This document shows, one piece after another, positions 15,523 to 24,561 of a DNA stretch of 64,000 nucleotides (position 1 is its first letter; each line of letters starts with the position of its first letter). The position numbers were made by a program, and so were the translations under genes. The stretch covers positions 930,001 to 994,000 of the forward strand of contig JBKEEO010000001.1 in assembly GCA_047777415.1 (NCBI GenBank). Direction: 5' to 3'. This stretch comes from Caproicibacter sp047777415 (GTDB lineage: Bacteria > Bacillota > Clostridia > Oscillospirales > Acutalibacteraceae). The notes beneath the pieces are model-generated. The model was not told the origin of the DNA. It searched no databases and was given only the letters and a program-made list of their open reading frames with translations.

Positions 15523-16953
15523 ATGAAAAGAATGAAAAGGTTCCTTGCTTTGACTGTCGCGGCAGTGACGGCAGCCGCTTCCTTGGTGGCTTGCAGCAGC
15601 AACACCGGAAATGCTTCCGGTGCCGACGATGCTTCAAAGCCTTCCTCCGGTCAGCAGACCGAAACACAGGCGGAGGAAATTTATTTTCTAAATTTCAAGC
15701 CTGAAATTGCAGATGTATATAAAGCTATTTCTGCAGAATATGAACAGGAAACCGGAATTAAGGTTAATGTGGTTACTGCGGCCAGCGGTACCTATGAGCA
15801 GACTTTGAGATCCGAAGTCGCCAAAGAAGATGCTCCTACTATTTTTCAAATTAACGGACCAAATGGTTATGAAACTTGGAAAAATTACTGCGCAGATTTA
15901 AAGGATACGGAACTGTATAGCCATTTGATGGATAAAACCATGGCGATCACAGACGGCGACGGTGTTTATGGAATTCCATATGTTGTTGAGGGTTACGGTA
16001 TCATCTACAACAACGCCATCATGGAAAAATACTTTGCCCTTTCGGATAAGGGGGTATCCATTTCCTCAGTGGACGAAATTAAGAACTTTGACACGCTCAA
16101 ATCGGTTGTTGAGGATATGACGAAGCATAAGGATGAGCTTGGTATCGACGGCGTTTTTGCTTCTACCTCCCTTGCAACGGGCGAAGATTGGAGATGGCAA
16201 ACCCATTTGCTGAATCTGCCGATGTTCTATGAATGGAAAGACATTCAGCCGGATGCAAGCACGGTAGCCACCGGCTTTGCACAGGAAAATATCACATTTA
16301 AGTACAGTGACAACTACAAAAATATTTTTGACCTGTATGTGAACAATTCCACCACGAAGAAAGGTTTGCTCGGCAGTAAGTCGGTTGATGATTCCATGGC
16401 GGAGTTTGCACTCGGCAAAGCGGCTATGGTTCAGAACGGGAACTGGGCGTGGTCACAGATTAAAGGCGTTTCCGGAAATGTGGTTCAGGCGGAAGACATC
16501 AAATTTATGCCGATTTATATCGGCGTTGACGGTGAGGAAAATCAAGGTCTGTGCATCGGAACAGAAAACTATTTCAGCATTAACAGCCAAGTTTCCGAAG
16601 CAAAGCAGAAAGCTTCCGCAGATTTCCTGAATTGGCTTTTCACAAGTGATACCGGCAAAGATTATGTAACCAACCAACTCGGATTTATCGCTCCGTTTGA
16701 CTCTTTCTCAGACAGCGAACGTCCGGATGACCCGCTTGCCAAGGAAGTTGTCAACTGGATGCAGAAGGCTTCCGACAAAGAAGTAAATAACGTAGAATGG
16801 GCTTTTGAAGCGTTCCCGAACCAGCAGTACAAAAACGATGTTGGTGCGGCTTTGCTTGAATATGTGCAGGGCTCAAAGGATTGGGATAATGTAAAATCCG
16901 TGGTCACGGAAGACTGGGTGACCCAGAGAGCAGCACAAAACGCCGGCAACTAA
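15523..16953 (+). CDS. malE: Sugar ABC transporter substrate-binding lipoprotein
   Basis: A 476-residue extracytoplasmic solute-binding protein (family 1). The signal peptide is of lipoprotein type: basic start MKRMKR, hydrophobic core to residue 21, lipobox LVAC with Cys24, then a Ser/Thr/Gln-rich linker. The mature part has KPEIADVYKAISAEYEQETGIKV, the N-terminal fold of maltose-type binding proteins. It should deliver maltodextrins to MalF/MalG. No ATPase gene is present locally, so a shared MsmK/MalK-type ATPase elsewhere is expected. ATG 15523 follows GAAGGAGG. Confidence 0.9.
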   Translation: MKRMKRFLALTVAAVTAAASLVACSSNTGNASGADDASKPSSGQQTETQAEEIYFLNFKPEIADVYKAISAEYEQETGIKVNVVTAASGTYEQTLRSEVAKEDAPTIFQINGPNGYETWKNYCADLKDTELYSHLMDKTMAITDGDGVYGIPYVVEGYGIIYNNAIMEKYFALSDKGVSISSVDEIKNFDTLKSVVEDMTKHKDELGIDGVFASTSLATGEDWRWQTHLLNLPMFYEWKDIQPDASTVATGFAQENITFKYSDNYKNIFDLYVNNSTTKKGLLGSKSVDDSMAEFALGKAAMVQNGNWAWSQIKGVSGNVVQAEDIKFMPIYIGVDGEENQGLCIGTENYFSINSQVSEAKQKASADFLNWLFTSDTGKDYVTNQLGFIAPFDSFSDSERPDDPLAKEVVNWMQKASDKEVNNVEWAFEAFPNQQYKNDVGAALLEYVQGSKDWDNVKSVVTEDWVTQRAAQNAGN

Positions 16954-16968
16954 TGTAAGTATGTAGGA

Positions 16969-17010
16969 AATAGTGAGTGCAGCTTTCGGTCAGCTCACTC
17001 ACTATTTTTT
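16969..17010 (+). terminator. Strong hairpin between malE and malF (attenuating terminator)
   Basis: AATAGTGAGTG (16969-16979) pairs with CACTCACTATT (16996-17006), extended by AGCT/AGCT inside, then TTTT to 17010. Placed just after the binding-protein gene, it would lower permease expression relative to MalE, a familiar pattern in ABC operons. Confidence 0.75.
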
Positions 17011-17027
17011 CTAACGGGGGAAGACAG

Positions 17028-17048
17028 ATGCAAAAAGTTTTAAAAAAA
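17028..17048 (+). pseudogene. malF: malF 5' remnant (first seven codons)
   Basis: ATG 17028 with GGGGGAAG upstream begins MQKVLKK and is then cut by the insertion element at 17049. The last eight bases (17041-17048, TAAAAAAA) are the left target duplication. Joined to 18437 the frame continues perfectly into the permease. Confidence 0.85.
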
Positions 17049-18428
17049 GGCTCTATGTCAATAGTTGGGGTAACCCAAAATGGAAACACCGGATGGAGCG
17101 GCGTTAAGCTGCTCCATTTTTCGTTGAATGATGGAACATGTGAAGAATACGATTGCGGAAGCGACGAAAATTACGATAACCGTAGGCATTGCGTTTGAGT
17201 ACCTTAATCTTGTTGTTAACCCCTTCGGTAAAACCATTGGTGTAAGGACAATCAAACGAATTTAGAATACCTTTTGACCAGCGGACCATGGTATTTCCAC
17301 AAGCAACAAATCTTGAAAGTTCACTGTTTTGTGCGGCCATAATCCAATGGGATAGCGCTGTCCGTGCGGACACGCTGTCAGAAGATTCAAGGACTTTGAA
17401 AAACTGTTCTTTCAGAGAGTAGGCTGTCAGCAGACGGTTACTGGCATAGAGCATAAGATCGACCTGTTGCTTTTGCTCCGGAGTGAGAAATTGATATCGC
17501 TTGTTCAGTAAGATTCGGGAGCGTTTAAAATAAATTCTTCGGGTTTTACTGAATTTTTTCTGTTCTTCCTTGCGAACGGCTTCAAAGGCCCAAAATACTT
17601 GGCGAATGTAATGATATTTGTCAATGACATAATTGGAATCTTTAAAATATGTTTGAGCAATACCGGCGTATGTACTCCACATATCGCTGACAAAATGTTT
17701 GGTTTGAGAACGGTCAAGCTGGCCGAAATATTCTGTCAGTTTGTGGTTGTAACGAGCAGGAAGAATATCAAGGATTCGGTGACGGACCGGATCGGTCAGA
17801 ATGCACTGATATTTCTCGCCGCTTGTATTGCCTTTAAACTCATCAATCGATACAACTTCAGGTAATTGCTGCGGTTTTCCATAATGGATACAATCGAAAA
17901 GACGGATAATAGTTGAAACAGATAGATTCACCTCACATGCTACACTGGTAAAAGAACGCACGTCGGAAAGCTTTGAAATGATATATACGGCTAAACGGTT
18001 TGTCATGCGGTGATATCTAGGCAAAAACGAATTATCCTCAAAGAAACGCTTTCCACAAGAATGGCAGCGATATCGGCGCTTTCGTAGAATCAGGGAGGTA
18101 TGTTTGCCAAAAGCGGGAATGTCTTTCACGGTTTGACAACGGTAATCATGAACGTAGCTGGTTTGATGGCCACAACAGGGGCAAACATGCGGCTTTCTCG
18201 GTAACTCAATAAAAATTTCCGTTTTATCAGGCAATTGCCTCACATTTTTTACGATTACCCCTTTTAATCCAAGCAATTTTTCGATAGAATGAGTACAGAG
18301 CATATCGATGACCTCCCAAATGGTGGTGTGGTAATCTCCATTTTAAAGGTTTTTCATCGAATATGCTCTACTTTTTTGTTCTTTTTTCGCAGGCCTATTC
18401 GTCACACCCCAACATTTATTATAGAGCC
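17049..18428 (-). mobile_element. ISL3-family insertion sequence, copy A (inside malF)
   Basis: A 1380-bp element. Its ends are imperfect inverted repeats, GGCTCTATGTCAATAGTTGG on the left and GGCTCTATAATAAATGTTGG (read inward) on the right, both continuing GGT. It is flanked by the 8-bp direct repeat TAAAAAAA (17041-17048 and 18429-18436), the duplication size known for ISL3 elements. It carries one transposase gene, antisense to the mal operon. Copy B at 44038-45418 has the same ends in the opposite orientation. Confidence 0.93.
17104..18303 (-). CDS. ISL3-family transposase (copy A)
   Basis: A 399-residue DDE transposase. The N-terminal zinc-finger region has CPCCGH and CHSCGKRFFED; the catalytic core shows VVSIDEFKGN (first Asp), HFVSDMWSTY (second Asp) and NGFTEGVNNKIK (Glu). 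ATG 18303 follows GGGAGGTC. The frame is intact, so the element may be active. It differs from the copy B protein at about a dozen positions (for example GQL versus SRI around residue 195), so the two are not recent duplicates of each other. Confidence 0.93.
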   Translation of the reverse strand: MLCTHSIEKLLGLKGVIVKNVRQLPDKTEIFIELPRKPHVCPCCGHQTSYVHDYRCQTVKDIPAFGKHTSLILRKRRYRCHSCGKRFFEDNSFLPRYHRMTNRLAVYIISKLSDVRSFTSVACEVNLSVSTIIRLFDCIHYGKPQQLPEVVSIDEFKGNTSGEKYQCILTDPVRHRILDILPARYNHKLTEYFGQLDRSQTKHFVSDMWSTYAGIAQTYFKDSNYVIDKYHYIRQVFWAFEAVRKEEQKKFSKTRRIYFKRSRILLNKRYQFLTPEQKQQVDLMLYASNRLLTAYSLKEQFFKVLESSDSVSARTALSHWIMAAQNSELSRFVACGNTMVRWSKGILNSFDCPYTNGFTEGVNNKIKVLKRNAYGYRNFRRFRNRILHMFHHSTKNGAA

Positions 18429-18436
18429 TAAAAAAA

Positions 18437-19261
18437 TATGTCGCTTTTTTCACTTTTCCGACTTTAATTGCGTTTATTGTCGCTTTTCTTGCACCTTTTG
18501 TCATGGGAGTTTATCTGTCGTTTACCGACTTTACTACGGTAACCGATGCCCGATGGGTGGGAATTCAGAATTATGTGCGGGCTTTTACCACCGATGGGAA
18601 TTTTCTCAATGCCCTGTGGTTTACAACGAAATTTGCAGTTGTTTCCGTCATTTCCATTAATGTTTTGTCTTTTGCTTTGGCATTGTTGCTGACACGAGGA
18701 ATTCGGTGGACCAATGGCTTTCGCACAGTGTTTTTTATGCCGAACCTCATTGGCGGCATTGTGCTCGGTTATATTTGGCAGCTGATTATCAACGGGATTT
18801 TGTACCAGTATGGCGTGACATTGACCACAGACCCCAAATACGGTTTTTGGGGACTGGTGGTGCTGATGAACTGGCAGATGATCGGCTACATGATGATTAT
18901 TTTCATTGCAGGTATCCAGAATGTACCAACGGAGCTGCGCGACGCGGCAGCCGTAGATGGGGCAAGCCCGATGCAGGCGCTTTTCCATGTTACAATCCCG
19001 ATGGTGATGCCTTCCATTACAATTTGCACATTTCTGACGTTAACCAATTCATTTAAGCTATTCGACCAAAACCTTGCTCTTACCGCAGGTGCGCCTGGCC
19101 GGCAGTCCGAAATGCTGGCGCTTAACATTTACAACACTTTTTATGGTTCTTCTCATTCAGCGGGAATCGGGCAGGCGGAAGCGGTGGTTTTCTTTATACT
19201 GGTTTCCGTCATTGCATTTTTGCAGCTTAGAGTAACAAGAAGCCGGGAGGTGGAAAACTAA
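18437..19261 (+). pseudogene. malF: malF, sugar ABC transporter permease, disrupted by IS (3' part)
   Basis: Encodes residues 8-281 of a MalF-type permease once joined to 17028-17048. The first membrane helix (YVAFFTFPTLIAFIVAFLAP) lies directly after the IS, and the cytoplasmic EAA loop is intact (LRDAAAVDGASPMQALFHVTIP). In the present arrangement the frame reads back into a TAG at 18422-18424 in the IS end, and the first usable start is ATG 18503, which has no ribosome site and would delete helix 1. A functional transporter is therefore unlikely, unless translation reinitiates. Its stop overlaps malG by one base. Confidence 0.88.
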
Positions 19262-20097
19262 TGGAGCGTAGAAATACAACATCTAACCGTGTGATTTTCG
19301 CAGTTTTGCTTTTTCTTTCCGCCCTGTTTCTTGCACCGGTATTGATTGTTCTGATGAATTCGTTTAAAGGGCGTTTTTACATTTCCGAAACAGCTTTTCT
19401 TCCGCCTACGGGGGAAATGTTTGTCGGGTTGCAGAATTATATAAACGGAGTGGAAAAAACCGCATTTTTCAGTGCGTTTGGATATTCTTTATACATTACC
19501 GTCTTTTCTGTTCTGTTCATCATTCTGTTTAATTCCATGGCTGCGTGGTATATTACAAGAATTAAATCAATTTATTCCAGTGTGCTTTATTATCTGATTA
19601 TCTTTTCCATGATTGTGCCGTTTCAGATGGTAATGTTTACGATGTCCAAAACGGCGGATATGCTCAATTTGGATACACCTTCCGGAGTTGTTGTGCTGTA
19701 TCTGGGATTTGGTGCCGGACTTTCTGTGTTTATGTTCAGCGGATTTATTAAATCCGTTCCGATTGACATTGAAGAAGCGGCTATGATTGACGGATGCAAT
19801 CCCATACAGGTATATTTCCGTGTTGTGTTTCCAATTCTTCGGCCGGTTTCCATCACCGTGTCCATTCTGATTGCCATGTGGACGTGGAATGACTACCTGC
19901 TGCCTTATCTGGTAATTGGTCAGAAATACCGTACGATACCGATTGCTGTTCAGTATCTGCGCGGGGGGTATGGTTCCAGAGATATGGGTGCCATGATGGC
20001 AGTGTTGGTTCTTTCTATGATACCTGTAATTGTATTCTACCTTTCCTGCCAAAAATATATCATACGTGGTGTCGTCGCAGGAGCTGTGAAAGGCTGA
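19261..20097 (+). CDS. malG: Sugar ABC transporter permease, second subunit
   Basis: A 278-residue integral membrane protein with about six helices and the EAA loop IEEAAMIDGCNPIQVYFRVVFPILRP that docks the ATPase. It pairs with MalF in maltodextrin import. ATG 19261 overlaps the malF stop and follows GGGAGGTGG, so it depended on malF translation and may be polar-affected by the IS. The sequence itself is intact. Confidence 0.9.
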   Translation: MERRNTTSNRVIFAVLLFLSALFLAPVLIVLMNSFKGRFYISETAFLPPTGEMFVGLQNYINGVEKTAFFSAFGYSLYITVFSVLFIILFNSMAAWYITRIKSIYSSVLYYLIIFSMIVPFQMVMFTMSKTADMLNLDTPSGVVVLYLGFGAGLSVFMFSGFIKSVPIDIEEAAMIDGCNPIQVYFRVVFPILRPVSITVSILIAMWTWNDYLLPYLVIGQKYRTIPIAVQYLRGGYGSRDMGAMMAVLVLSMIPVIVFYLSCQKYIIRGVVAGAVKG

Positions 20098-20136
20098 GCG
20101 GCATCAAGCAAATAAATATCATTGGAGGGTTCTAAT

Positions 20137-21639
20137 ATTCGTAGAAATATTCGTACTAGTGGCATTTTGCTGCCTGTAAGCAGTCTGCCGTCGCCCCACG
20201 GAATAGGAAGTTTGGGTAAAGAAGCTTATAACTTTATCGATTTTCTCAAAAAAGCCGGCCAGCATTACTGGCAGATTCTTCCGGTTGGGCCTACCGGCTG
20301 CGGTGACAGCCCATATCAAAGCTTTTCCGCATTTGCGGCGAATCCGTATCTCATTGATTTGGATATGCTGGAAAAGCAGGGGCTGCTGACTCAAAGCGAG
20401 ATTTCGTCCGCCTGGTTTGGGGATGATCCTGAATTTGTGGATTACGGTGCGCTGTATGAAAACCGTGTACCGCTTCTCAGCCGAGCGGCGCGGCGGCTGA
20501 GCCCGCAAAATGCTTTTTTTCAATCGTTTTGTAAAGAAAATGCCGATTGGCTGGATGACTATGCTTTGTTCATGGCACTCAAGGAAGAAAACGGTATGGG
20601 GTCCTTTCAAAACTGGCCCGCGCCGCTTCGGTTAAGAGATCGGGACGCGATCCATGATGCTCAAGTACGTTTGGCAGACCGCGTACACGTATGGAAAGCA
20701 ATCCAGTATTTCTTCTTCACGCAATGGGATGCACTGACCGCATATGCGCACACAAACGGCATTGAATTGGTTGGGGATTTGCCCATTTATGTTTCTCCGG
20801 ATTCTGCGGATTTGTGGACGCACCCGGATCTGTTTTTGGTGGATGGAGAACTGAAGCCAACGGAGGTATCGGGGTGCCCGCCGGATGCCTTTGCGCCAAC
20901 CGGGCAGTTGTGGGGCAATCCTCTTTACAACTGGGAACGGATGGAACGGGACGACTATGATTGGTGGATTCAAAGGCTCAATGCCGCCATGCGTATCTAT
21001 GACGTTGTGAGGATTGACCATTTCCGCGGGTTTGAAAGCTATTATGCAATTCCCGCCACCGATAAGGATGCAACGGGAGGCCATTGGTGCAAAGGACCCG
21101 GTATTCGTTTTATCAATATCTTGAAAAAAAGGATTCCGAAAATTCGGATTATTGCGGAAGATTTGGGATTTTTAACGGATGATGTACGGCAGTTGCTGAA
21201 GGAAAGCGGCTTTCCCGGAATGAAAGTGCTTCAGTTCGCATTCGATTCTCGTGAGGAAAGCGATTATTTGCCCTACCGCTATGAACGCAACTGCGTGGTT
21301 TATACCGGCACGCACGACAATACAACGACCGAGGATTGGCAGTACAGTGCGCCGCCCAAGGATGTGGAATATGCTAAGCGGTACTTAAACGTAACACGCG
21401 CAGATGAATTTACCTATGCGATGATTCGCGCTGCGCTCGGCAGTGTGGCGGACACCTGTATCATCCCGATGCAGGATTACCTGTGCCTTGGCGCTCGGGC
21501 GCGCATGAATGTGCCTGGCACGGTGGGAGGAAACTGGCGTTGGCGAGTTTCGCGGGAAGCTTTGACACCGGAACTTGCCGAGAAAATCCGTTCCCTGTCT
21601 GACCTGTACGGGCGTGTTGAACAACCGAAAAATATTTAA
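20137..21639 (+). CDS. malQ: 4-alpha-glucanotransferase (amylomaltase)
   Basis: Disproportionates maltodextrins so that phosphorylase can act on them. About 500 residues, GH77. Seen: SGILLPVSSLPSPHGIGSLG, QILPVGPTGCGDSPYQSFSAFAANPYLIDL, the nucleophile segment VRIDHFRGFESY, IAEDLGFL and YTGTHDN. Start is odd: GGAGGG (20124-20129) is 7 bases from ATT 20137, with no ATG near. TTG 20122 is in frame, but it overlaps that ribosome site and has none of its own. ATT initiation is thus the best reading. Last gene of the maltodextrin locus. Confidence 0.92.
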   Translation: MRRNIRTSGILLPVSSLPSPHGIGSLGKEAYNFIDFLKKAGQHYWQILPVGPTGCGDSPYQSFSAFAANPYLIDLDMLEKQGLLTQSEISSAWFGDDPEFVDYGALYENRVPLLSRAARRLSPQNAFFQSFCKENADWLDDYALFMALKEENGMGSFQNWPAPLRLRDRDAIHDAQVRLADRVHVWKAIQYFFFTQWDALTAYAHTNGIELVGDLPIYVSPDSADLWTHPDLFLVDGELKPTEVSGCPPDAFAPTGQLWGNPLYNWERMERDDYDWWIQRLNAAMRIYDVVRIDHFRGFESYYAIPATDKDATGGHWCKGPGIRFINILKKRIPKIRIIAEDLGFLTDDVRQLLKESGFPGMKVLQFAFDSREESDYLPYRYERNCVVYTGTHDNTTTEDWQYSAPPKDVEYAKRYLNVTRADEFTYAMIRAALGSVADTCIIPMQDYLCLGARARMNVPGTVGGNWRWRVSREALTPELAEKIRSLSDLYGRVEQPKNI

Positions 21640-21741
21640 AATTCGGCATATGTCTTTCCCCATATGCAGCAGGTGCGGGGGAAACCTTTATGAAGAACTC
21701 CGCGCCTGTTTTCTTTGAGAAAGAATTACAATATATCCTGT

Positions 21742-21775
21742 AAGCAGCTTTGCCAAATGCGGTGAAGCTGCTTTT
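21742..21775 (+). terminator. Likely terminator after malQ; rest of gap unexplained
   Basis: AAGCAGCTT (21742-21750) pairs perfectly with AAGCTGCTT (21765-21773) followed by only four Ts. The remaining gap to 22019 is A/T-rich and contains an 8-bp inverted repeat TTCATTCT/AGAATGAA (21806-21834); I find no gene in it. Confidence 0.5.
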
Positions 21776-22019
21776 GGCATCTCTGGTCATTATGGAATCG
21801 CGCAGTTCATTCTGAATCCATTCAAGAGAATGAATGAGTACGGAACAAAAAATGTTACAATAAAAAATAAATCCTATGAAAATTCAGTATTGGATATCGG
21901 TCAGCAAAATGTTGGTGCAATTTTCGTCTTAATTGTCGTCAGGCGCTGTTCGATTAGGTAAATTCGGCGCAGAACGACTTAAAGCTTGGCAAGAAATAAG
22001 ATTAGCTGGAGGGTTAAGA

Positions 22020-22952
22020 TTGATTATCACTGTAACTTTGAATCCATGTATTGACAGAACCGTGCAAGTGGATGGATTTGTATTGGGCGGTACGAATCAT
22101 GTAACCGCATCCCGGTGTGATGTGGCCGGAAAAGGGATCAATGTCAGCATTGCTTTAAAAAATTTGGGAGAGGACACGTGCTGTCTGGGATTTAACTTTT
22201 GCTCAAACGGTTCCCCTTTAAAAGAAATGCTGCAAAGCAGAAACATTGCGAACGATTTTGTGAACGTGGACGGCAGTATGCGTACCAATATCAAGATATT
22301 TGACACTAAAACAGGTACAATGAGCGAATTGAACGAATCCGGCTGTCCAGTCGGTCCGGAACCACTGAAACGATTGGAGGAAATCTTGGAACGTTATCTG
22401 CCAAAAGCATCGCTCTTGATTTTGAATGGGAGTGCGCCGCCGGGCGTACCGAGCAACTACTACCGAACACTGGCAGAGATGGCACAGTGTCATGGGGTCC
22501 GTACCGTTATTGACGCCTATGGAGAACTGTTGTTGGAAGGGATGAAGGCACATCCCTGTTTGATTAAGCCTAATCGGGATGAATTGGCGCAGACGTTTGG
22601 AGAGGAGATTCATTCTCAGCAGGATGCGGTTCTGGCCGCACGGCGTGTAATTGCCCAAGGTGCCGATATGGTATGTGTAACCCTAGGGAAGGAAGGCGCG
22701 CTGCTTGTAACAAAGGATGAGGCATACTTTTCGGCCGGTGCGGATGTGCCGGTACGCGGTGTGCAGGGCGCGGGTGACTCGATGGTTGCCGGCATGAGTT
22801 ATGCGTTGGTTCGCGGGATACCGCTGGCTGAAATACTGCGCTATGGAGTCGCTGTGGCGCATGGTTCACTGATTTTGGAGGGCACACAGATGTGCTCCCG
22901 CGAGGGGTTTCTGAAAATGCTTCCGCTGATTTCTGTGGAAAAAATAGACTGA
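22020..22952 (+). CDS. PfkB-family 1-phosphofructokinase-type sugar kinase
   Basis: A 310-residue cytosolic ribokinase/PfkB-fold kinase. The start (IITVTLNPCIDRTVQVDGFVLGGTNH) is typical of the FruK/LacC/PfkB subgroup acting on phosphorylated sugars; the C-terminal catalytic motif is GAGDSMVAGMSYAL with Asp as base, and KPNRDEL and VTLGKEGALL are present. TTG 22020 follows GGAGGGTTAAGA. No PTS or tagatose genes are adjacent, so fructose-1-phosphate versus tagatose-6-phosphate cannot be decided. Confidence 0.88.
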   Translation: MIITVTLNPCIDRTVQVDGFVLGGTNHVTASRCDVAGKGINVSIALKNLGEDTCCLGFNFCSNGSPLKEMLQSRNIANDFVNVDGSMRTNIKIFDTKTGTMSELNESGCPVGPEPLKRLEEILERYLPKASLLILNGSAPPGVPSNYYRTLAEMAQCHGVRTVIDAYGELLLEGMKAHPCLIKPNRDELAQTFGEEIHSQQDAVLAARRVIAQGADMVCVTLGKEGALLVTKDEAYFSAGADVPVRGVQGAGDSMVAGMSYALVRGIPLAEILRYGVAVAHGSLILEGTQMCSREGFLKMLPLISVEKID

Positions 22953-23092
22953 TTCCGTAATTTTAGGTCGGCATCTCCTCTTTAGGCAGATGAAGGCAAT
23001 GAGCCTGATTGTTTTTATAGGCGTAAACCAAGGAATAAAACGACGTTTGAAATTTCCCGCCTTTTGGCAGGAAGGGAATAATCACTTTTTTA

Positions 23093-23132
23093 CCCCAATA
23101 CAAATGTTAGAAAAGAACTATTTGTATTGGGG
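23093..23132 (+). promoter_or_regulatory. Perfect 13-bp hairpin covering the ribosome site of the M14 peptidase gene
   Basis: CCCCAATACAAAT (23093-23105) and ATTTGTATTGGGG (23120-23132) pair without mismatch around a 14-base loop. The 3' arm contains the GGGG of the ribosome binding site that serves ATG 23140. There is no T-run after it, so a translational or protein-binding role is more likely than termination. Confidence 0.6.
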
Positions 23133-23139
23133 TGATTGC

Positions 23140-24411
23140 ATGAGAACCCTTCGGGAGGGGATGTCCGGAAGCGATGTTATGGAAGTTCAGTCGGTGCTTA
23201 AAAGGGCAGGGTATACCTCTGCACCGGTGGACGGGCTGTTTGGCCCCAAAACTCGGCAAGCAGTGGTGGAATTTCAGCGCCGATTCGGATTTGTGCAGGA
23301 CGGAGTCATCGGTTCGGTAACATGGAAATTATTGGATCGGTTTCTGCTGGGCTATGACCTGTACACCGTGCGGCGCGGTGATACGCTTTCCGAAATCGCG
23401 CGCAAATACGGCACTTCCCTTCGGGCACTGACAACGGCAAATCCGGAACTGAACCCGGAAAATCTTATCCCGGGCCGCAGGATTATTGTTCCGTATTCGT
23501 TTGATGTTGTTCCGACCGATACGGACTTTACCTATGAAGTGCTGACCCATGTTATACAGGGTCTGAAGGCACGGTATCCGTTTTTGGAGGTTACCAATTC
23601 GGGAAGCAGCGTGCTTGGCAAAACGCTTTATACGCTCCGTTTGGGCAGGGGGCCGAATCAAGTGTTTTACAATGCGGCACATCATGCGCTGGAGTGGATT
23701 ACAACGCCTGTGCTGATGAAATTTGCCGAAGATTTTCTGAAATCCTACGCCTACGAAGAGTATCTTTCCGGGTATGATATCAATGCTCTGTGGGACCAAA
23801 GCAGCATTTATCTCATGCCGATGATTAATCCGGACGGCGTGGATTTGGTGATTAACGGGCTGCAAAAGGAGAATCCCTATGCCGGCGAGCTGGTGCGCTG
23901 GAATGACGGCAGCACGGACTTTTCACAAAACTGGGAGGCTAATATCCGCGGTGTTGACCTAAACCATAATTATGATGCGGGCTGGCTGCTGGGAAAGGAA
24001 GCGGCGGAAGAAATGGGAATCACCGGCCCGGGCCCTACCCGTTACCCCGGTTCCTATCCGCTTTCGGAACCGGAGTCACGCGCTGTTGTACGATTTACAC
24101 TGAACCATAATTTCCGCCTTGTGCTTGCCTATCATTCGCAGGGGCGTGTGATTTACTGGAACTTTATGAATATGGCACCGCAGAGCGCAAAAGGCATCGG
24201 TGAGCGAATGTCGGAAATCACCGGTTACACGCTGGAAGAAGCTTCCGGTGTAACTTCTTACTCCGGATATAAGGATTGGTTTACGCAGGAATACCGCAGA
24301 CCGGGTTATACTGTGGAGGTTGGACAGGGAACCAATCCGCTTCCCATTTCTCAGTTTGATACCATTTACGCAACCAATCTCCCCATGTTGCTTTATACAT
24401 CAACCGTGTAA
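23140..24411 (+). CDS. M14-family gamma-D-glutamyl-meso-diaminopimelate peptidase with peptidoglycan-binding and LysM domains
   Basis: A 423-residue zinc carboxypeptidase-fold enzyme likely cutting spore or cell-wall stem peptides. Order: peptidoglycan-binding domain (residues about 8-65, GSDVMEVQSVLKRAGY, GLFGPKTRQAVVEFQRRFG), LysM (about 72-115, YTVRRGDTLSEIARKYGTSL), then M14 catalytic domain with the zinc site AAHHALEW, NPDGVDL, LNHNYDAGW, LAYHSQG and the catalytic Glu in YTVEVGQGT. This is the ENP1/YqgT architecture of sporulating bacteria. ATG 23140 is behind GGGGTGAT. No signal peptide, consistent with action inside the mother cell or spore. Confidence 0.9.
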   Translation: MRTLREGMSGSDVMEVQSVLKRAGYTSAPVDGLFGPKTRQAVVEFQRRFGFVQDGVIGSVTWKLLDRFLLGYDLYTVRRGDTLSEIARKYGTSLRALTTANPELNPENLIPGRRIIVPYSFDVVPTDTDFTYEVLTHVIQGLKARYPFLEVTNSGSSVLGKTLYTLRLGRGPNQVFYNAAHHALEWITTPVLMKFAEDFLKSYAYEEYLSGYDINALWDQSSIYLMPMINPDGVDLVINGLQKENPYAGELVRWNDGSTDFSQNWEANIRGVDLNHNYDAGWLLGKEAAEEMGITGPGPTRYPGSYPLSEPESRAVVRFTLNHNFRLVLAYHSQGRVIYWNFMNMAPQSAKGIGERMSEITGYTLEEASGVTSYSGYKDWFTQEYRRPGYTVEVGQGTNPLPISQFDTIYATNLPMLLYTSTV

Positions 24412-24424
24412 TGGATTCATTGAA

Positions 24425-24459
24425 AAACGCCCAGCTGCAGGGCGTTTTTTTGTTTTTTT
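24425..24459 (+). terminator. Intrinsic terminator after the M14 peptidase
   Basis: AAACGCCC (24425-24432), loop of seven, GGGCGTTT (24440-24447), followed by a long T-run. Confidence 0.93.
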
Positions 24460-24516
24460 GGGCAAGAAAACGGAGTGTTTGTTTACAGATTTGATACTGT
24501 TTTTTCAGCCGAATTA

Positions 24517-24525
24517 TGTTATAAT
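24517..24525 (+). promoter_or_regulatory. Extended -10 promoter for the lipoprotein/two-component genes
   Basis: TGTTATAAT: consensus TATAAT at 24520-24525 with the extended TG motif. The -35 region at the right distance is poor, so the extended -10 probably carries recognition. Confidence 0.55.
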
Positions 24526-24561
24526 AAATCATACAAATGCTTGAATGGAGGAAGTTGCCGT

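Noticed and set aside
18360..18503. An outward promoter at the IS right end driving the malF remnant.
   Set aside because: I could not find a -35/-10 pair with proper spacing across the IS-malF junction; TATTAT-like bases occur but without a partner.
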